This document shows, piece after piece, positions 29,051 through 38,060 of a stretch of 64,000 bases of DNA; positions within the stretch are counted from its first letter, which is position 1; every line of letters begins with the position of its first letter. The position numbers and the translations under genes are program-made. The notes beneath the pieces are model-generated. The model was given only the letters and a program-made list of their open reading frames with translations. It was not told the origin of the DNA and made no database searches. This stretch comes from Pseudomonas sp. DTU_2021_1001937_2_SI_NGA_ILE_001 (lineage in GTDB: Bacteria; Pseudomonadota; Gammaproteobacteria; Pseudomonadales; Pseudomonadaceae): the NCBI RefSeq assembly GCF_032463525.1, contig NZ_CP135972.1, forward strand, positions 1 to 64,000, read 5' to 3'.

Positions 29051-31102
29051 TTACAGCAGGCCCTGGATGAAACGCTGGAAGTCCGGGGCCAGGCGCATGT
29101 TGCCGTAGCCGCTGACATGGTCGGCGTCGTAGAACAGCGGCCGGCCCTGGTCTTCGACCTGGCAGTTCTGGCCGGGGCACAGGGTGGGCAGCGGGTCCCA
29201 GACGCGCACCGCAGGCATCTGGCTGGCCAGCCGTCCAAGAAGGTCGGTCACCGGGCGGCGGTAGGTTTCCATCTGTCCACGCGGCACGCTACGACCGAAG
29301 CTGCAGATCGGGTTGCTGTGGTCGAAACCATTGGCGCAGCGGAACGGCGGAATCTTGAAGATCGGCTTGGGCGCCTCGAAGACCAGCTTCACGCCTTTGT
29401 CGGCCAGCGGCTGCAGCCACTGCGGGGCTTCGGCTTCCAGGGTGCGGCGACCGCTTGCGGCTTTCTCGCCGAACATCTCGTCCATCGTCTTGCCGCGCGG
29501 GAAGTGCTCGAACTGATCGGAGAAGCGCGCCAGGCGCAGCGATGGCATGAACAGCACGTCGCCAGCCTTGGCCTGGGCACGGATGTCATCGAGCGCGGCC
29601 AGGCTGTTGCGCCGGCATTCGTCGCTTTCCCGAATGGCCATGAAGCTCATGAACGGGCAGCCGCCGTTGTTGTACAGGCGCACCTGCACACCGGTGTCCA
29701 TCACCAGCCGGCTGAGCATCGGGGTATAGGCCATGGCATGGGAGTCGCCTACCACATAGAGGGTGAAGGGCCATTGCACCGGGCGGTCGCAGCCGCTGCG
29801 GGTGTAGGTCAGCCGCGGCTGGCCGGCGACCTGTTCGGTAGTGACCTGCGCCACGCAGCCCGGTGCGACGCCGCTGCGGGTTCGGGCGTAGGGATACCAG
29901 TCCATGGGGTGACGCGACACGGTGTTGAGGGTGAGGTGTGGCTGCAGGCGCACGGTGGTCTTGTAGAGCGTCCAGGCGCCACCCAGGGCCAGCAGGCCCA
30001 GGCCCATCACCAGCACGCCGGGCAGGCGCTGCAGCAGGGGGCGACGGCGCAGCGGCACTTCGACCAGCCGGTAGGACAGCACCGCCAATGCCACAGTCAG
30101 CAGCAGCGCGGCCAGTTGCGTGGCCAGCGATTCCAGGCCGACGGTCCAGCGAAACAGCACGAACACCGGCCAGTGCCACAGGTACAGCGAGTAGGAGACC
30201 TTGCCGATCGCCACCGGCAGCCGGTGGCTGAGCAGGCGGGTCAGCGGGTCGCCCTGGCGGCCGTGGCCGAACACCAGCACGCAGAGCAGGCCCAGTACCG
30301 CCGGCACTGCGCCGGGGAACGGGAATTGGCCCGGTTGCGAGGTCCACAACGCCAGGCCCATCAGGCACAGGCCGAGCAGCACGCCGGCGGTGGACAACGC
30401 CGTCGCCGGGCGGGCGCTGTCGATGCGTTGGGTGTGGGCCATGGCCTGGTAGCACAGCACGCCGCCAGCCAGTTCCCAGAAGCGCGGGGCCAGCATGTAG
30501 AACATCGTCGCTTCCCTGCCCTGGCTGAACGCCGCCGCCCACACCAGCGAGGCGCCCAGGCCTGCGAGGAACAGCAGCGCCGACAACCAGCGCAGCCGGG
30601 CATAGGCGACCCAAAGGAAGAACAGGATCGGGAAGACGAAGTAGAACTGTTCTTCAACGCCCAACGACCAGGTGTGGGTGAAAGGATTGAAGTCGGTCTT
30701 CGGCGAGAAGTAGGCGTTGCCGGTGTCGGCCAGGATGAAGTTGCTCAGGCCGAACAGCGCGAACAGGCCGGTTCTTTCATTGCTGTCGCTGAGCCAGGAG
30801 GCCGGGATGAACAGCGCCGACACCAGCGCGGTGGCCAGCACGCAGCACAACAGCGCCGGAAGGATGCGCTTCATGCGCCGGGCATAGAAGGTGGTGACGA
30901 AGCTGAAGAAGTGGCGACCCTGGAAGCCCGCCATCGAGCTGGCGACCACGAAGCCGGAGATGGCAAAGAACACATCGACCCCGGCAAAACCGCCAGGCAG
31001 GTAACTGGCCTTGAGGTGGTAGAGGATCACCGCGATCACGGCGATGGCACGCAGGCCGTCGATATAGGGGTAATAGCGCGGGCGTGAAGTCGGGTGATCC
31101 AT
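29051..31102 (-). CDS. OafA/YrhL-type acyltransferase with C-terminal SGNH-like domain
   Basis: About 683 residues. The N-terminal half is an acyltransferase-3 membrane domain of about ten helices starting YYPYIDGLRAIAVIAVILYH (catalytic-type His) with FAGVDVFFAISGFV and HTWSLGVEEQFYFVFP motifs. The C-terminal half is periplasmic and SGNH-like, with YVVGDSHAMAYTPML. These enzymes O-acetylate surface polysaccharides such as O-antigen at the inner membrane/periplasm. Start chosen at MDHPTSRPRYYPYIDG; the frame is open to 31411, but that stretch translates REP palindromes. It is convergent with the DUF4214 gene and separated from the RAYT by a REP cluster. Confidence 0.9.
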   Translation of the reverse strand: MDHPTSRPRYYPYIDGLRAIAVIAVILYHLKASYLPGGFAGVDVFFAISGFVVASSMAGFQGRHFFSFVTTFYARRMKRILPALLCCVLATALVSALFIPASWLSDSNERTGLFALFGLSNFILADTGNAYFSPKTDFNPFTHTWSLGVEEQFYFVFPILFFLWVAYARLRWLSALLFLAGLGASLVWAAAFSQGREATMFYMLAPRFWELAGGVLCYQAMAHTQRIDSARPATALSTAGVLLGLCLMGLALWTSQPGQFPFPGAVPAVLGLLCVLVFGHGRQGDPLTRLLSHRLPVAIGKVSYSLYLWHWPVFVLFRWTVGLESLATQLAALLLTVALAVLSYRLVEVPLRRRPLLQRLPGVLVMGLGLLALGGAWTLYKTTVRLQPHLTLNTVSRHPMDWYPYARTRSGVAPGCVAQVTTEQVAGQPRLTYTRSGCDRPVQWPFTLYVVGDSHAMAYTPMLSRLVMDTGVQVRLYNNGGCPFMSFMAIRESDECRRNSLAALDDIRAQAKAGDVLFMPSLRLARFSDQFEHFPRGKTMDEMFGEKAASGRRTLEAEAPQWLQPLADKGVKLVFEAPKPIFKIPPFRCANGFDHSNPICSFGRSVPRGQMETYRRPVTDLLGRLASQMPAVRVWDPLPTLCPGQNCQVEDQGRPLFYDADHVSGYGNMRLAPDFQRFIQGLL

Positions 31103-31320
31103 AGTAAGTAAAAGGCCTGCTGGTGAAGGCCGTGGTCGATGCGCCAGGCCGGCTCGTGGGCGGAGTACCGAACACGTGGGGACGGTGACGTGGAAGTAAT
31201 CAGCTTGAACGAGCAAGGCTGTTACAACGCAGAAAGCTCTGACAGGTGTATAGCGATCCTGTTCGGGGGGTGAGGCTACTGTTGGCGAGCTTGAACGCGA
31301 CAAGGGCTGGTTCGATGTTG

Positions 31321-31612
31321 AGGCCCATCGCGAGCAAGCTCGCTCCCACGGTGCTATGCACGTCTTGGTCACTGTGGGGTGCCCTCTCGGGTCAAGTAGG
31401 CGCTCATTCATCCAGGCGCACTCAACCTGGAATGCATTTCATTGTGGGAGCGAGCTTGCTCCCACGGTTCTATGCAGGCTTGGCCAGTGTGGGGTGCCCT
31501 CTCGGATCAAGTAGGCGCTCATTCATCCAGACGCACTCAACCTGGAATGCATTTCATTGTGGGAGCGAGCTTGCTCGCGAAAAGGCTGGGCTCGATGTGG
31601 CGGCCATTCGCT
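31321..31612. repeat. REP cluster with 116-bp tandem duplication
   Basis: A half REP (31321-31350), then two near-identical tandem units of about 116 bp (31351-31466 and 31467-31581) containing GGTGCCCTCTCGG, CAAGTAGGCGCTCATTC and a REP core, ending in a REP pair at 31558-31612. The surrounding 31103-31706 gap holds no other gene. It lies just upstream of the RAYT gene, the usual place for its target elements. Confidence 0.85.
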
Positions 31613-31706
31613 CCTCTACAGCACACACCCGGTAAACACTGGCGCCGATACACCTGTCGAGGATGGCGTTAAGGTCGTTGCCCATAGGTCAAGCAGAGCA
31701 GAACAG

Positions 31707-32168
31707 ATGGCCAGGGCAGCGTCGCATAAATTACGCAAGGGACGATTCTCCGCAGAGGGGCAGGCCTACATGGTTACCACGATCCTGGCTGGCCGTGAGC
31801 CGGTATTCGGTGACTGGCAACTGGGACGTTTACTGGTGGCCGAGCTGCGCCAGGCCGAGAGCCTGGGGCTGGCCGACAGCCTGGCCTGGGTGGTGATGCC
31901 CGATCATCTGCATTGGCTGCTGGTACTGCGTAGGGCGCCGCTGGCGCGGCTGGTGCAGCGGGTGAAGTCGCGCAGCGCGCGCACTGTGAACCAGGCCAGG
32001 GCCATGCAAGGCCGGTTATGGCAGAACGGTTTCCATGACAAGGCGATACGCCGCGAGGAGGACCTGCAGCACTTGGCCCGCTACATCATCACCAACCCCC
32101 TGCGCGCCGGGCTGGTGAACCGTGTGGGTGATTACCCGCTATGGGATGCGGTGTGGCTGCAGCAGTAA
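31707..32168 (+). CDS. REP-associated tyrosine transposase (RAYT, Y1 HUH family)
   Basis: About 153 residues, typical for RAYTs. HUH metal-binding motif at H67-L-H69 within VVMPDHLHWLLVL, WQNGFHDKAIR around residue 105, and the catalytic Tyr about residue 126 in ARYIITNPLRAGLV. RAYTs bind and cleave REP hairpins and are thought to spread REPINs. REP arrays flank it on both sides (31321-31612 and 32177-32250). Start taken at the ATG giving MARAASHKLRKGRFS; the frame is open 150 bases upstream through REP sequence. Ribosome site weak. Confidence 0.92.
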   Translation: MARAASHKLRKGRFSAEGQAYMVTTILAGREPVFGDWQLGRLLVAELRQAESLGLADSLAWVVMPDHLHWLLVLRRAPLARLVQRVKSRSARTVNQARAMQGRLWQNGFHDKAIRREEDLQHLARYIITNPLRAGLVNRVGDYPLWDAVWLQQ

Positions 32169-32176
32169 TACCGATT

Positions 32177-32250
32177 GTTGGAGAGAGCTTGTTCGCGAAA
32201 AGGTCTGGCTCGGTGTTGCGGCCCTTGGCGAGCAAGCTCGCGTCCATCTG
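32177..32250. repeat. REP pair (degenerate) after RAYT
   Basis: GAGAGAGCTTGTTCGCGAA and the mirror GGCGAGCAAGCTCGCG; both arms carry mismatches against the other REPs in the window. Confidence 0.75.
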
Positions 32251-32255
32251 ATCGC

Positions 32256-32289
32256 TATAGATATCTAGCTATATAGCTAGATATCTATA
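32256..32289. repeat. CTAG-rich element 3: 34-bp perfect palindrome
   Basis: Bases 32256-32289 are a perfect 34-bp palindrome composed only of TAGA, TAGC and TATA steps, with three-base AGC and TTTT extensions on the right. It lies between the ends of the RAYT gene and the convergent TolC gene, where it could act as a two-way terminator or a cruciform/recombination site. Confidence 0.85.
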
Positions 32290-32304
32290 TAGCTTTTATC
32301 TGCA

Positions 32305-33624
32305 TCAGAACAGCGCCTGGATCTTCTCCAGTTTGGCGCGGGTCATCTGGCCGGTGCGGGTGTGCAGGTTGACGTAGCTCTGCAGCATGGCCAGGCGGGT
32401 GTCGAGCAGGTCGCGTTTGGCCGAGTACAGGCGCTGCTGGGCGTCGAGGATTTCGACGGTGGAGCGCACGCCGGCCTGGTAGCCTTTCTCGGCCGATTGC
32501 AGGGCCACCTGGCTGGAACGCACCGAGGTGACCAGGGCCTTGATCTTCTCGCCGCCGGCAACCACGCCGAGGTAGTTGGCCTCGATGTCTTCGGTCAGTT
32601 GCTGCAGTTGCGTGTCGTAGCTGGAGCGTGCGCTTTCCAGGGCCGAGCGGGCCTTTTCCGAGGAGGCGCTGACGCCACCGCCCTGGTACAGCGGGATGTC
32701 GACCACCACGCCCAGGTAGTAGGTCGATTGGCGCTGCGAGAGGTCGTTGAGGTCGCTCTGATCGACCCGCGCCACGCGGCCACTGAGGGCCACGGTGGGG
32801 TAATGCCCGGACTTCTGCAGCTTGAGGTTGGCTTCGGCCACCTTGATGGTCGCGCGGCTGACGCCCAGTTCCGCGGCGGCCTGGTCGGCCTTGAACATCC
32901 AGTAGTCGAGGTCTTCTTCGGGGGCCAGCAAGGCGGTGAGGGGCGACTGTTCCTGCATCGGGCGGATGTCGCTGACCTCCACGCCGGCACGCCCGGCCAG
33001 TTTGCGCAGCGCCGCACGGCGGCGGGCCTGCAGCTCGATTTCCTGGGCGCTGATGGTGTCCAGGCGAGCCTGGGCTTCTTCCATGTCGGTGATGGTGCCT
33101 TCGCCGGCATCGAACAGGCGCCGCGACTGCTTGGCCAGGCCGCTGATCGAGGCCTTCTGCTGGGAGGTCAGCAGCAGTTCGTTTTCCACCTGGGCGACGT
33201 CGAAGTAGGCCTGCACCACGCGGTCGAACAAGCCCTGGCCGGCGCCCTCGTACTGCGCTTCACCCAGCCGCGCACGGGCCTTTGCCTGTTCGAAGGAGGC
33301 CCAGCGGCCCTTGTCGTACAGCGGCTGGCTGACGGTCAGGGCAACGCTGTCAGAGGCGTACTGGTCTTCACTGGCGTTGGGGGTGGAACGCTTGTTGAAC
33401 TGTCCGCCATGGCCATAGCGCGAGTTGATGCCGACCTGCGGCAGCAGGCCGCTGCGGCCGATGGCTTCTTCCTGGCGCGAAGCCTGGTAGTCGTGTCCGG
33501 CCACCTGGTAAGCCGCGTCGTTGAGCCGCGAGGCATCGTAGAACGCCAGCAACGACAACGGCGGCTCTGCCGCCTGCAGGGAGCCGGCGCCGATCAGGCC
33601 GAGCAGGATGACCGCCATGCGCAT
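32305..33624 (-). CDS. TolC-family outer-membrane channel of second type I system
   Basis: About 439 residues. Signal peptide MRMAVILLGLIGAGSLQA with cleavage before AEPP, then OEP repeats with SGLLPQVGINSRYG and SGHYPTVALSGRVARVD. I favour the ATG at 33624 because AGGAGG lies seven bases upstream within the end of the adaptor gene; an ATG at 33630 overlaps the adaptor stop. Last gene of the minus-strand operon ABC-HlyD-TolC. It is only distantly similar to the TolC at 15890-17293, so the two systems are not a recent duplication. Confidence 0.9.
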   Translation of the reverse strand: MRMAVILLGLIGAGSLQAAEPPLSLLAFYDASRLNDAAYQVAGHDYQASRQEEAIGRSGLLPQVGINSRYGHGGQFNKRSTPNASEDQYASDSVALTVSQPLYDKGRWASFEQAKARARLGEAQYEGAGQGLFDRVVQAYFDVAQVENELLLTSQQKASISGLAKQSRRLFDAGEGTITDMEEAQARLDTISAQEIELQARRRAALRKLAGRAGVEVSDIRPMQEQSPLTALLAPEEDLDYWMFKADQAAAELGVSRATIKVAEANLKLQKSGHYPTVALSGRVARVDQSDLNDLSQRQSTYYLGVVVDIPLYQGGGVSASSEKARSALESARSSYDTQLQQLTEDIEANYLGVVAGGEKIKALVTSVRSSQVALQSAEKGYQAGVRSTVEILDAQQRLYSAKRDLLDTRLAMLQSYVNLHTRTGQMTRAKLEKIQALF

Positions 33625-33626
33625 GC

Positions 33627-34961
33627 TCATTCCTCCTTCAGGGCACCGGCCATACGCTCGGCGATCGGTTGCATCAGGTAGTTGGCCAGGGTCCGCTCAC
33701 CGGTCTTGACCAGCACCTCGGCCTGCATGCCCGGCTTGATATCCAGGCCCAACTCGCGCAGGTGTTCGACTTCTTCGGGGCTGACGGCCACTTCCACGGC
33801 GAAATACGGGGTCTTGTTGGCTTCGTCGATCAACTGGTCCGCCGACACCGTGGCCACCTTGCCGGTGATCACCGGGGTGTGTACGCGTTGCAGCGAACCG
33901 AAACGCAAATCGACCACCAGCCCGGGCTTGAGCCGGTCGGCCATCATCGGCGGGAACTGCGCCTTGACCACCCAACTGGAGCCCAGCGGCACGATGTCCA
34001 TCAGGCGCTGGCCCGCCGGGGCGATACCGCCGACCGTGTGCACCATCAGGCCCATCACCTGGCCCGACACCGGGGCCAGGATCGAAGCGCTCTTGACCTC
34101 GAATTCCAGGCCCTTGATCTGGTCGGCCAGGCTCGAACTCTGCGAAGCGACCTGGGTCAGCTGCGCCTCGGCTTCGCTGCGAAACTGCTGGCTCTGCTGC
34201 AAGGCCTTGAGCCGGCCTTCGTTGATGGCCTGGCGGGTACGGCCAATGTCGGCGATGGTCGAGGCCAACTGGGCGCTCAATTGTGCGGCGGTGCTTTCTG
34301 CCTCGAACAGGCGATTGCGCGGCAGGTAGCCTTCAGCCGCCAGTTCGCGCATGCCCTTGAGGCTCTGCTGCTGGAACTGCAACTGGGCGGTGTGGTTGCG
34401 CTTGATCTCTTCGTAACCGGCCAGTTGCTGGGTGAGCGAGTCGATCTCGTGCTGGTTGATCTGCAGGCGGCTGGCCAGCTCGGCGCGGCGGGTAACGAAC
34501 AGCTGGCCCTGCAGGTCCATGGCGGCCTTGGCCCGCGGGTCGTCGGCCCGGGCCAGCAGTTCCGGCGACCACTGGATGCTTTTCTGGTCCAGGCGCTCGG
34601 CCATCAGCCGTTCTTCCACGGCTCGGGCGCTGAGCCACTGGCCGATGGCGACGTCCAGCTGCGACTTGGCCTGCACGGTGTTGAGCTGCACCAGCACCTG
34701 CCCCTGCTGCACCTGGTCGCCCTCGCGCACCAGGATGCGGTCGATGGTGCCGCCGCTGCGCGACTGCACGGTCTTGCGCTCGCCGGCCACCACCACGGTG
34801 CCGCTGCCCACCACGCCACGGTCCAGCGGCGCAAAACCGGCCCAGAGGAAAAAGCCGCCCAGGCCGAGAAGCAGGCACCAGATGCCGATACGGGCCATTT
34901 TCCGAGCTTCGGCTTCAGGCCTGCTCAGCGGGGTCGACAGGTCGTTCGAAGTGGCTTGCAT
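33627..34961 (-). CDS. Type I secretion periplasmic adaptor (HlyD family), second system
   Basis: 444 residues. Cytoplasmic start, one transmembrane helix (residues ~25-45, IGIWCLLLGLGGFFLWAGFAP), lipoyl half-motif GGTIDRILVREGDQVQQGQVL, a coiled-coil hairpin over ~100-285, and ILAPVSGQVMGLMVHTVGGIA near residue 300. GAGG lies six bases before the ATG. The gene starts a few bases after the ABC gene stops and ends overlapping the TolC start region, so the three are translationally linked. Confidence 0.92.
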   Translation of the reverse strand: MQATSNDLSTPLSRPEAEARKMARIGIWCLLLGLGGFFLWAGFAPLDRGVVGSGTVVVAGERKTVQSRSGGTIDRILVREGDQVQQGQVLVQLNTVQAKSQLDVAIGQWLSARAVEERLMAERLDQKSIQWSPELLARADDPRAKAAMDLQGQLFVTRRAELASRLQINQHEIDSLTQQLAGYEEIKRNHTAQLQFQQQSLKGMRELAAEGYLPRNRLFEAESTAAQLSAQLASTIADIGRTRQAINEGRLKALQQSQQFRSEAEAQLTQVASQSSSLADQIKGLEFEVKSASILAPVSGQVMGLMVHTVGGIAPAGQRLMDIVPLGSSWVVKAQFPPMMADRLKPGLVVDLRFGSLQRVHTPVITGKVATVSADQLIDEANKTPYFAVEVAVSPEEVEHLRELGLDIKPGMQAEVLVKTGERTLANYLMQPIAERMAGALKEE

Positions 34962-34968
34962 GACGGCC

Positions 34969-36702
34969 TCAGGCGCTCGGATTGCTGGCTTCGGAAGGCG
35001 CGACGGCCGGTTTCTGCGCGGCCGGCGGGACCAGGGTCTTCATGACCTGGTCGCGGGGGCCGAACAGTTGCTGCACGCCATCCTTGAGGAACAGCAACTT
35101 GTCGACCACACCCAGCACGTTGGGCCGATGGGTCACCAGCACTACGGTGCTGCCTTCTTCCTTGAGCTTGCGTACGCCTTGCACCAGCGCGGCTTCGCCG
35201 GCTTCGTCGAGGTTGGAGTTGGGTTCGTCGAGCACGATCAGCGCCGGCTTGCCATACAGCGCGCGAGCCAGGCCGACACGCTGCTTCTGGCCACCGGACA
35301 GGCCCAGGCCGCCACTGCCCAGCAGGGTGTCGTAGCCCTTGGGGAAGTGCAGGATCATTTCGTGGATGCCGGCCAGTTGAGCCGCCTCGATGACCTTGGC
35401 CGAGTCCACTTCGCCGAAGCGTGCGATGTTCTGCGCGATGCTGCCGTCGAACAGTTCGATGTCCTGCGGCAGGTAGCCCAGGTGCGGGCCCAGGGCCTCA
35501 CGCGACCATTGGCCGATTTCAGCGCCGTCCAGGCGCACCGAACCGTGGCCGGCCGGCCAGATGCCGACCATGGCGCGGATCAGCGACGACTTGCCCGAGG
35601 CGCTGGGGCCGATGATCGCCAGGACCTCGCCTTTTTCCAGCTTGAAGGTCGCGCCGTTGACGGCCGGACGCTGCAGGCCCGGTGGCGTGACCACCAGGCG
35701 CTCGATGCTCAAGGCGCCGCTGGGTGCCGGCAAGGGCATGCGCACAGGTTCTTCCGGAAATTCATTGAGCAGTTTGTTCAGGCGCTCATAGCTGCTCTGG
35801 GCGTTGCCCATCTGCTTCCAGGAGCCAATCAGCGCTTCGGCCGGCGCCATGGCGCGGCCCAGCAGCACGGACACGGCGATCATCACGCCGGCGGAGATCT
35901 GGTTCTCAATCACCAGGATGGCGCCCAGGCCCAGGGCCATGGATTGCCAGGTCATGCGCACGAAGCGCGACAGCGCGGCGATCTGCGAGCTGCGGTCGCT
36001 GGCCTCGCCCTGCTCGGTGATGACCCCTTGCTGAACCTTGAACCAGCGCTTGCGCAGCGGACTGAGCATGCCCATGGCCTGGATGACTTCGGCGTTCTGC
36101 AGGGTGCCGTTCACATAACTGGACGAAGCCACCGACAAGCGGTTGGCTTCGCTCATGCTCTTGCGCGTGGCCAGCTCGTTCCAGATCGCCAGGCCGGCGA
36201 GGATCAACGAACCGACCACGGTGAACACACCCAGCCAGGGGTGGAACAGGAAAGTGGCGATCAGGTAGATCGGCAGCCAGGGCGCATCGAACAGTGCCAC
36301 CAGCCCCGGGCCGGTGACGAACTGGCGGATGCTGTTCAGGTCGCTCAGGACCTGGGCAGGGTTGGCACTGTGTTCCTTGAGGCTGCGCTGGAATGCGGCA
36401 TTGAAGACCCGCTCGCCCAGATGGGTGTCGAGGCCTGCGCTCATCTTGATCATCACCTGCCCGCGCACCCACTCCAGGGCGCAACTGAGCGCGAAGAAGA
36501 TCAGCAAGATCAGGCTGAGCATCAGCAGCGTGGTTTCGTTGCGACTGGTCAGGACCCGATCGAAGACCTGCATCATATAAACGGAAGGCACGAGCATCAG
36601 CAGGTTGATGACCCCACTGAACAACGCCAGTACCCCGAACAGACGACGATAGCGCAGCAGGGCTGCATCGATATCTCGCTTGGGATCAAGAAAAAGTCGC
36701 AT
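34969..36702 (-). CDS. Type I secretion ABC transporter (PrtD-like), second system
   Basis: 577 residues. Membrane domain from about residue 20 (FGVLALFSGVINLLMLVPSVYMM), Walker A GPSASGKSS, signature LSGGQKQRVGLARAL, Walker B LIVLDEPNSNLDEAG. No peptidase-like N-domain. First gene of the operon; its promoter should lie in 36703-36850. Probably exports one or more of the three candidate cargo proteins in the window. Same subfamily as the ABC protein at 12.8 kb. Confidence 0.93.
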   Translation of the reverse strand: MRLFLDPKRDIDAALLRYRRLFGVLALFSGVINLLMLVPSVYMMQVFDRVLTSRNETTLLMLSLILLIFFALSCALEWVRGQVMIKMSAGLDTHLGERVFNAAFQRSLKEHSANPAQVLSDLNSIRQFVTGPGLVALFDAPWLPIYLIATFLFHPWLGVFTVVGSLILAGLAIWNELATRKSMSEANRLSVASSSYVNGTLQNAEVIQAMGMLSPLRKRWFKVQQGVITEQGEASDRSSQIAALSRFVRMTWQSMALGLGAILVIENQISAGVMIAVSVLLGRAMAPAEALIGSWKQMGNAQSSYERLNKLLNEFPEEPVRMPLPAPSGALSIERLVVTPPGLQRPAVNGATFKLEKGEVLAIIGPSASGKSSLIRAMVGIWPAGHGSVRLDGAEIGQWSREALGPHLGYLPQDIELFDGSIAQNIARFGEVDSAKVIEAAQLAGIHEMILHFPKGYDTLLGSGGLGLSGGQKQRVGLARALYGKPALIVLDEPNSNLDEAGEAALVQGVRKLKEEGSTVVLVTHRPNVLGVVDKLLFLKDGVQQLFGPRDQVMKTLVPPAAQKPAVAPSEASNPSA

Positions 36703-36946
36703 GGCATCCAGGGAAAGAGTGGCGAGAGGTAAAGGACAGTGACGCTGTGTCCAGGGAATGAAAGCAGCCGAAAAGCGGCGGCGATGCTAGCACTCTGCCT
36801 GTTGCTAATGAACAGCACGAACTCCCGTCCACACGCCTATTTCATCGGCTTACCCAGCCTGTTCTTGAACCTGTTTTCATGAAGGATCCAGCCATGTCGA
36901 GTCGCGGCCTGCCCTGTATCGACTACAAATTCCGGCTATCGCAGAA

Positions 36947-36977
36947 GCTAGCTAAATATATAGCTATCTAGCTAGCA
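36947..36977. repeat. CTAG-rich TAGCTA element 4
   Basis: GCTAGCTA and TAGCTAGC arms around ATATATAGCTATC; six bases downstream of an inverted iteron. Confidence 0.75.
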
Positions 36978-37170
36978 AGCTAATAGGGCAATTTTTCCCG
37001 GAGAATCCACTCAGGCCCCGTAAATCAGGGGCTCCAGGCGAACGGGTAGAAAGACCGCTGCAGGGTCATGGGCAGGTATGAAAGGCATCTGGAAGGCGCG
37101 GGCCTGGTTATCGGACAGGCTCGACGGAATCTAATGACTACAAATTCCGGCTATGGGTGACCGAATAAAA

Positions 37171-37196
37171 GATAGCTATATAGCTATCTATATAGA
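37171..37196. repeat. CTAG-rich TAGCTA element 5
   Basis: An 18-bp perfect palindrome (37171-37188, GATAGCTAT mirrored) followed by TATATAGA, ending a few bases before the stop codon of rep. Confidence 0.75.
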
Positions 37197-37202
37197 TTGT
37201 TA

Positions 37203-37955
37203 TCACTCGTCCTTGAGGATTTCCAAAGGATTCTCGGGCAGTGGCTCCAGGCTGTCGCCCAGCGACAGACGCATCTGCGCCGCCTCGTGGAAGCGGAAGA
37301 TCAGGCTTTTCACGGTCTTGCCTTCGGTGACGGTCTCATAGGTGATGGAGATGCCCGACTTGGCCATGATCTCGTTGATCGACGGCGTGATGACCCGCTG
37401 CCGCAGGTTGTTGAAGCGTTTGTAGCTGTCGCCCAGGTCCAGCAGGATACGCAGCTTCTCGACCTCGATGACCAGCACGCCGGTGCTCTTGAACTGCATC
37501 AGCAGTTCGAACAGCCGGAAGCTGTGCATGGAGTTGAGATTGGCCACCCGGCGCAAGTCGTAGGAGGTGAGCTTGCTGTTGAGCATCGACAGGTAGGGGA
37601 TCACATCCACGGTGAAGTTGAGCGTCACCCGACCCTCACCCTCGGCGTAGGCCGCCTTGTACACCCAGCGGATACGCGTGCGGTTCTTGCCGTCGAAGGT
37701 CTGGATGTCGCGCTCGTAGAGGGAGTCGGCGGCTTCCTTGAGGTTGGTGTAGGCGAAACGGATGGGCACACCATAAATCTCCGCGAAACTCGCCGCCGTG
37801 ACGGTGATCTTCGAAGGCATGGGCTTGCGCGGGTCGACCTGGGCGATGGCTGCCAGCAGCAGGCGCTGCTCCTGCAGGTTCAGCCGGTAGGAGGCGCTGA
37901 TGAGGTCGTTGGCCTTGGTGATCAGCAGGGACGAAGGTTCTTTGGCGGCGGTCAT
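37203..37955 (-). CDS. Replication initiation protein, Rep_3 family (replicon 1)
   Basis: 250 residues, usual length. Two winged-helix domains: the N-terminal one starts LITKANDLISASYRLNLQEQRLLLAAIAQVD, a Rep_3 signature, and the second covers ~130-230 (YDLRRVANLNSMHSFRLFELLMQF). Such proteins bind iterons to open the origin and, as dimers, repress their own promoter. Thirteen direct iterons, a DnaA box and an AT-rich stretch lie immediately upstream of its start, so this is an iteron theta-type replicon. Confidence 0.93.
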   Translation of the reverse strand: MTAAKEPSSLLITKANDLISASYRLNLQEQRLLLAAIAQVDPRKPMPSKITVTAASFAEIYGVPIRFAYTNLKEAADSLYERDIQTFDGKNRTRIRWVYKAAYAEGEGRVTLNFTVDVIPYLSMLNSKLTSYDLRRVANLNSMHSFRLFELLMQFKSTGVLVIEVEKLRILLDLGDSYKRFNNLRQRVITPSINEIMAKSGISITYETVTEGKTVKSLIFRFHEAAQMRLSLGDSLEPLPENPLEILKDE

Positions 37956-38060
37956 CGACTATTCCTGACGCAGTAATGAGTCGATAGTAACAAGCTTGAA
38001 CGACGATTATCGCCCCCGTTTTCGCAAGAAGATGCTTCGTATGGCTTCATACCGAAACAG

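Larger units (their letters stand above)
36703..37202. other. Non-coding region with inverted iterons and CTAG elements
   Basis: No convincing gene. Two copies of the replicon-1 iteron in inverted orientation (ACTACAAATTCCGGCTAT at about 36922-36940 and 37138-37155) flank a 200-bp stretch, each beside a CTAG-rich element (36947-36977 and 37171-37196). It lies between the secretion operon promoter and the 3' end of rep, the opposite side of rep from the main iteron array. Confidence 0.7.

Noticed and set aside
28757..31087. 776-codon plus-strand frame across the acyltransferase
   Set aside because: Shadow of the minus-strand acyltransferase; Arg/Gln/His-rich without domains.
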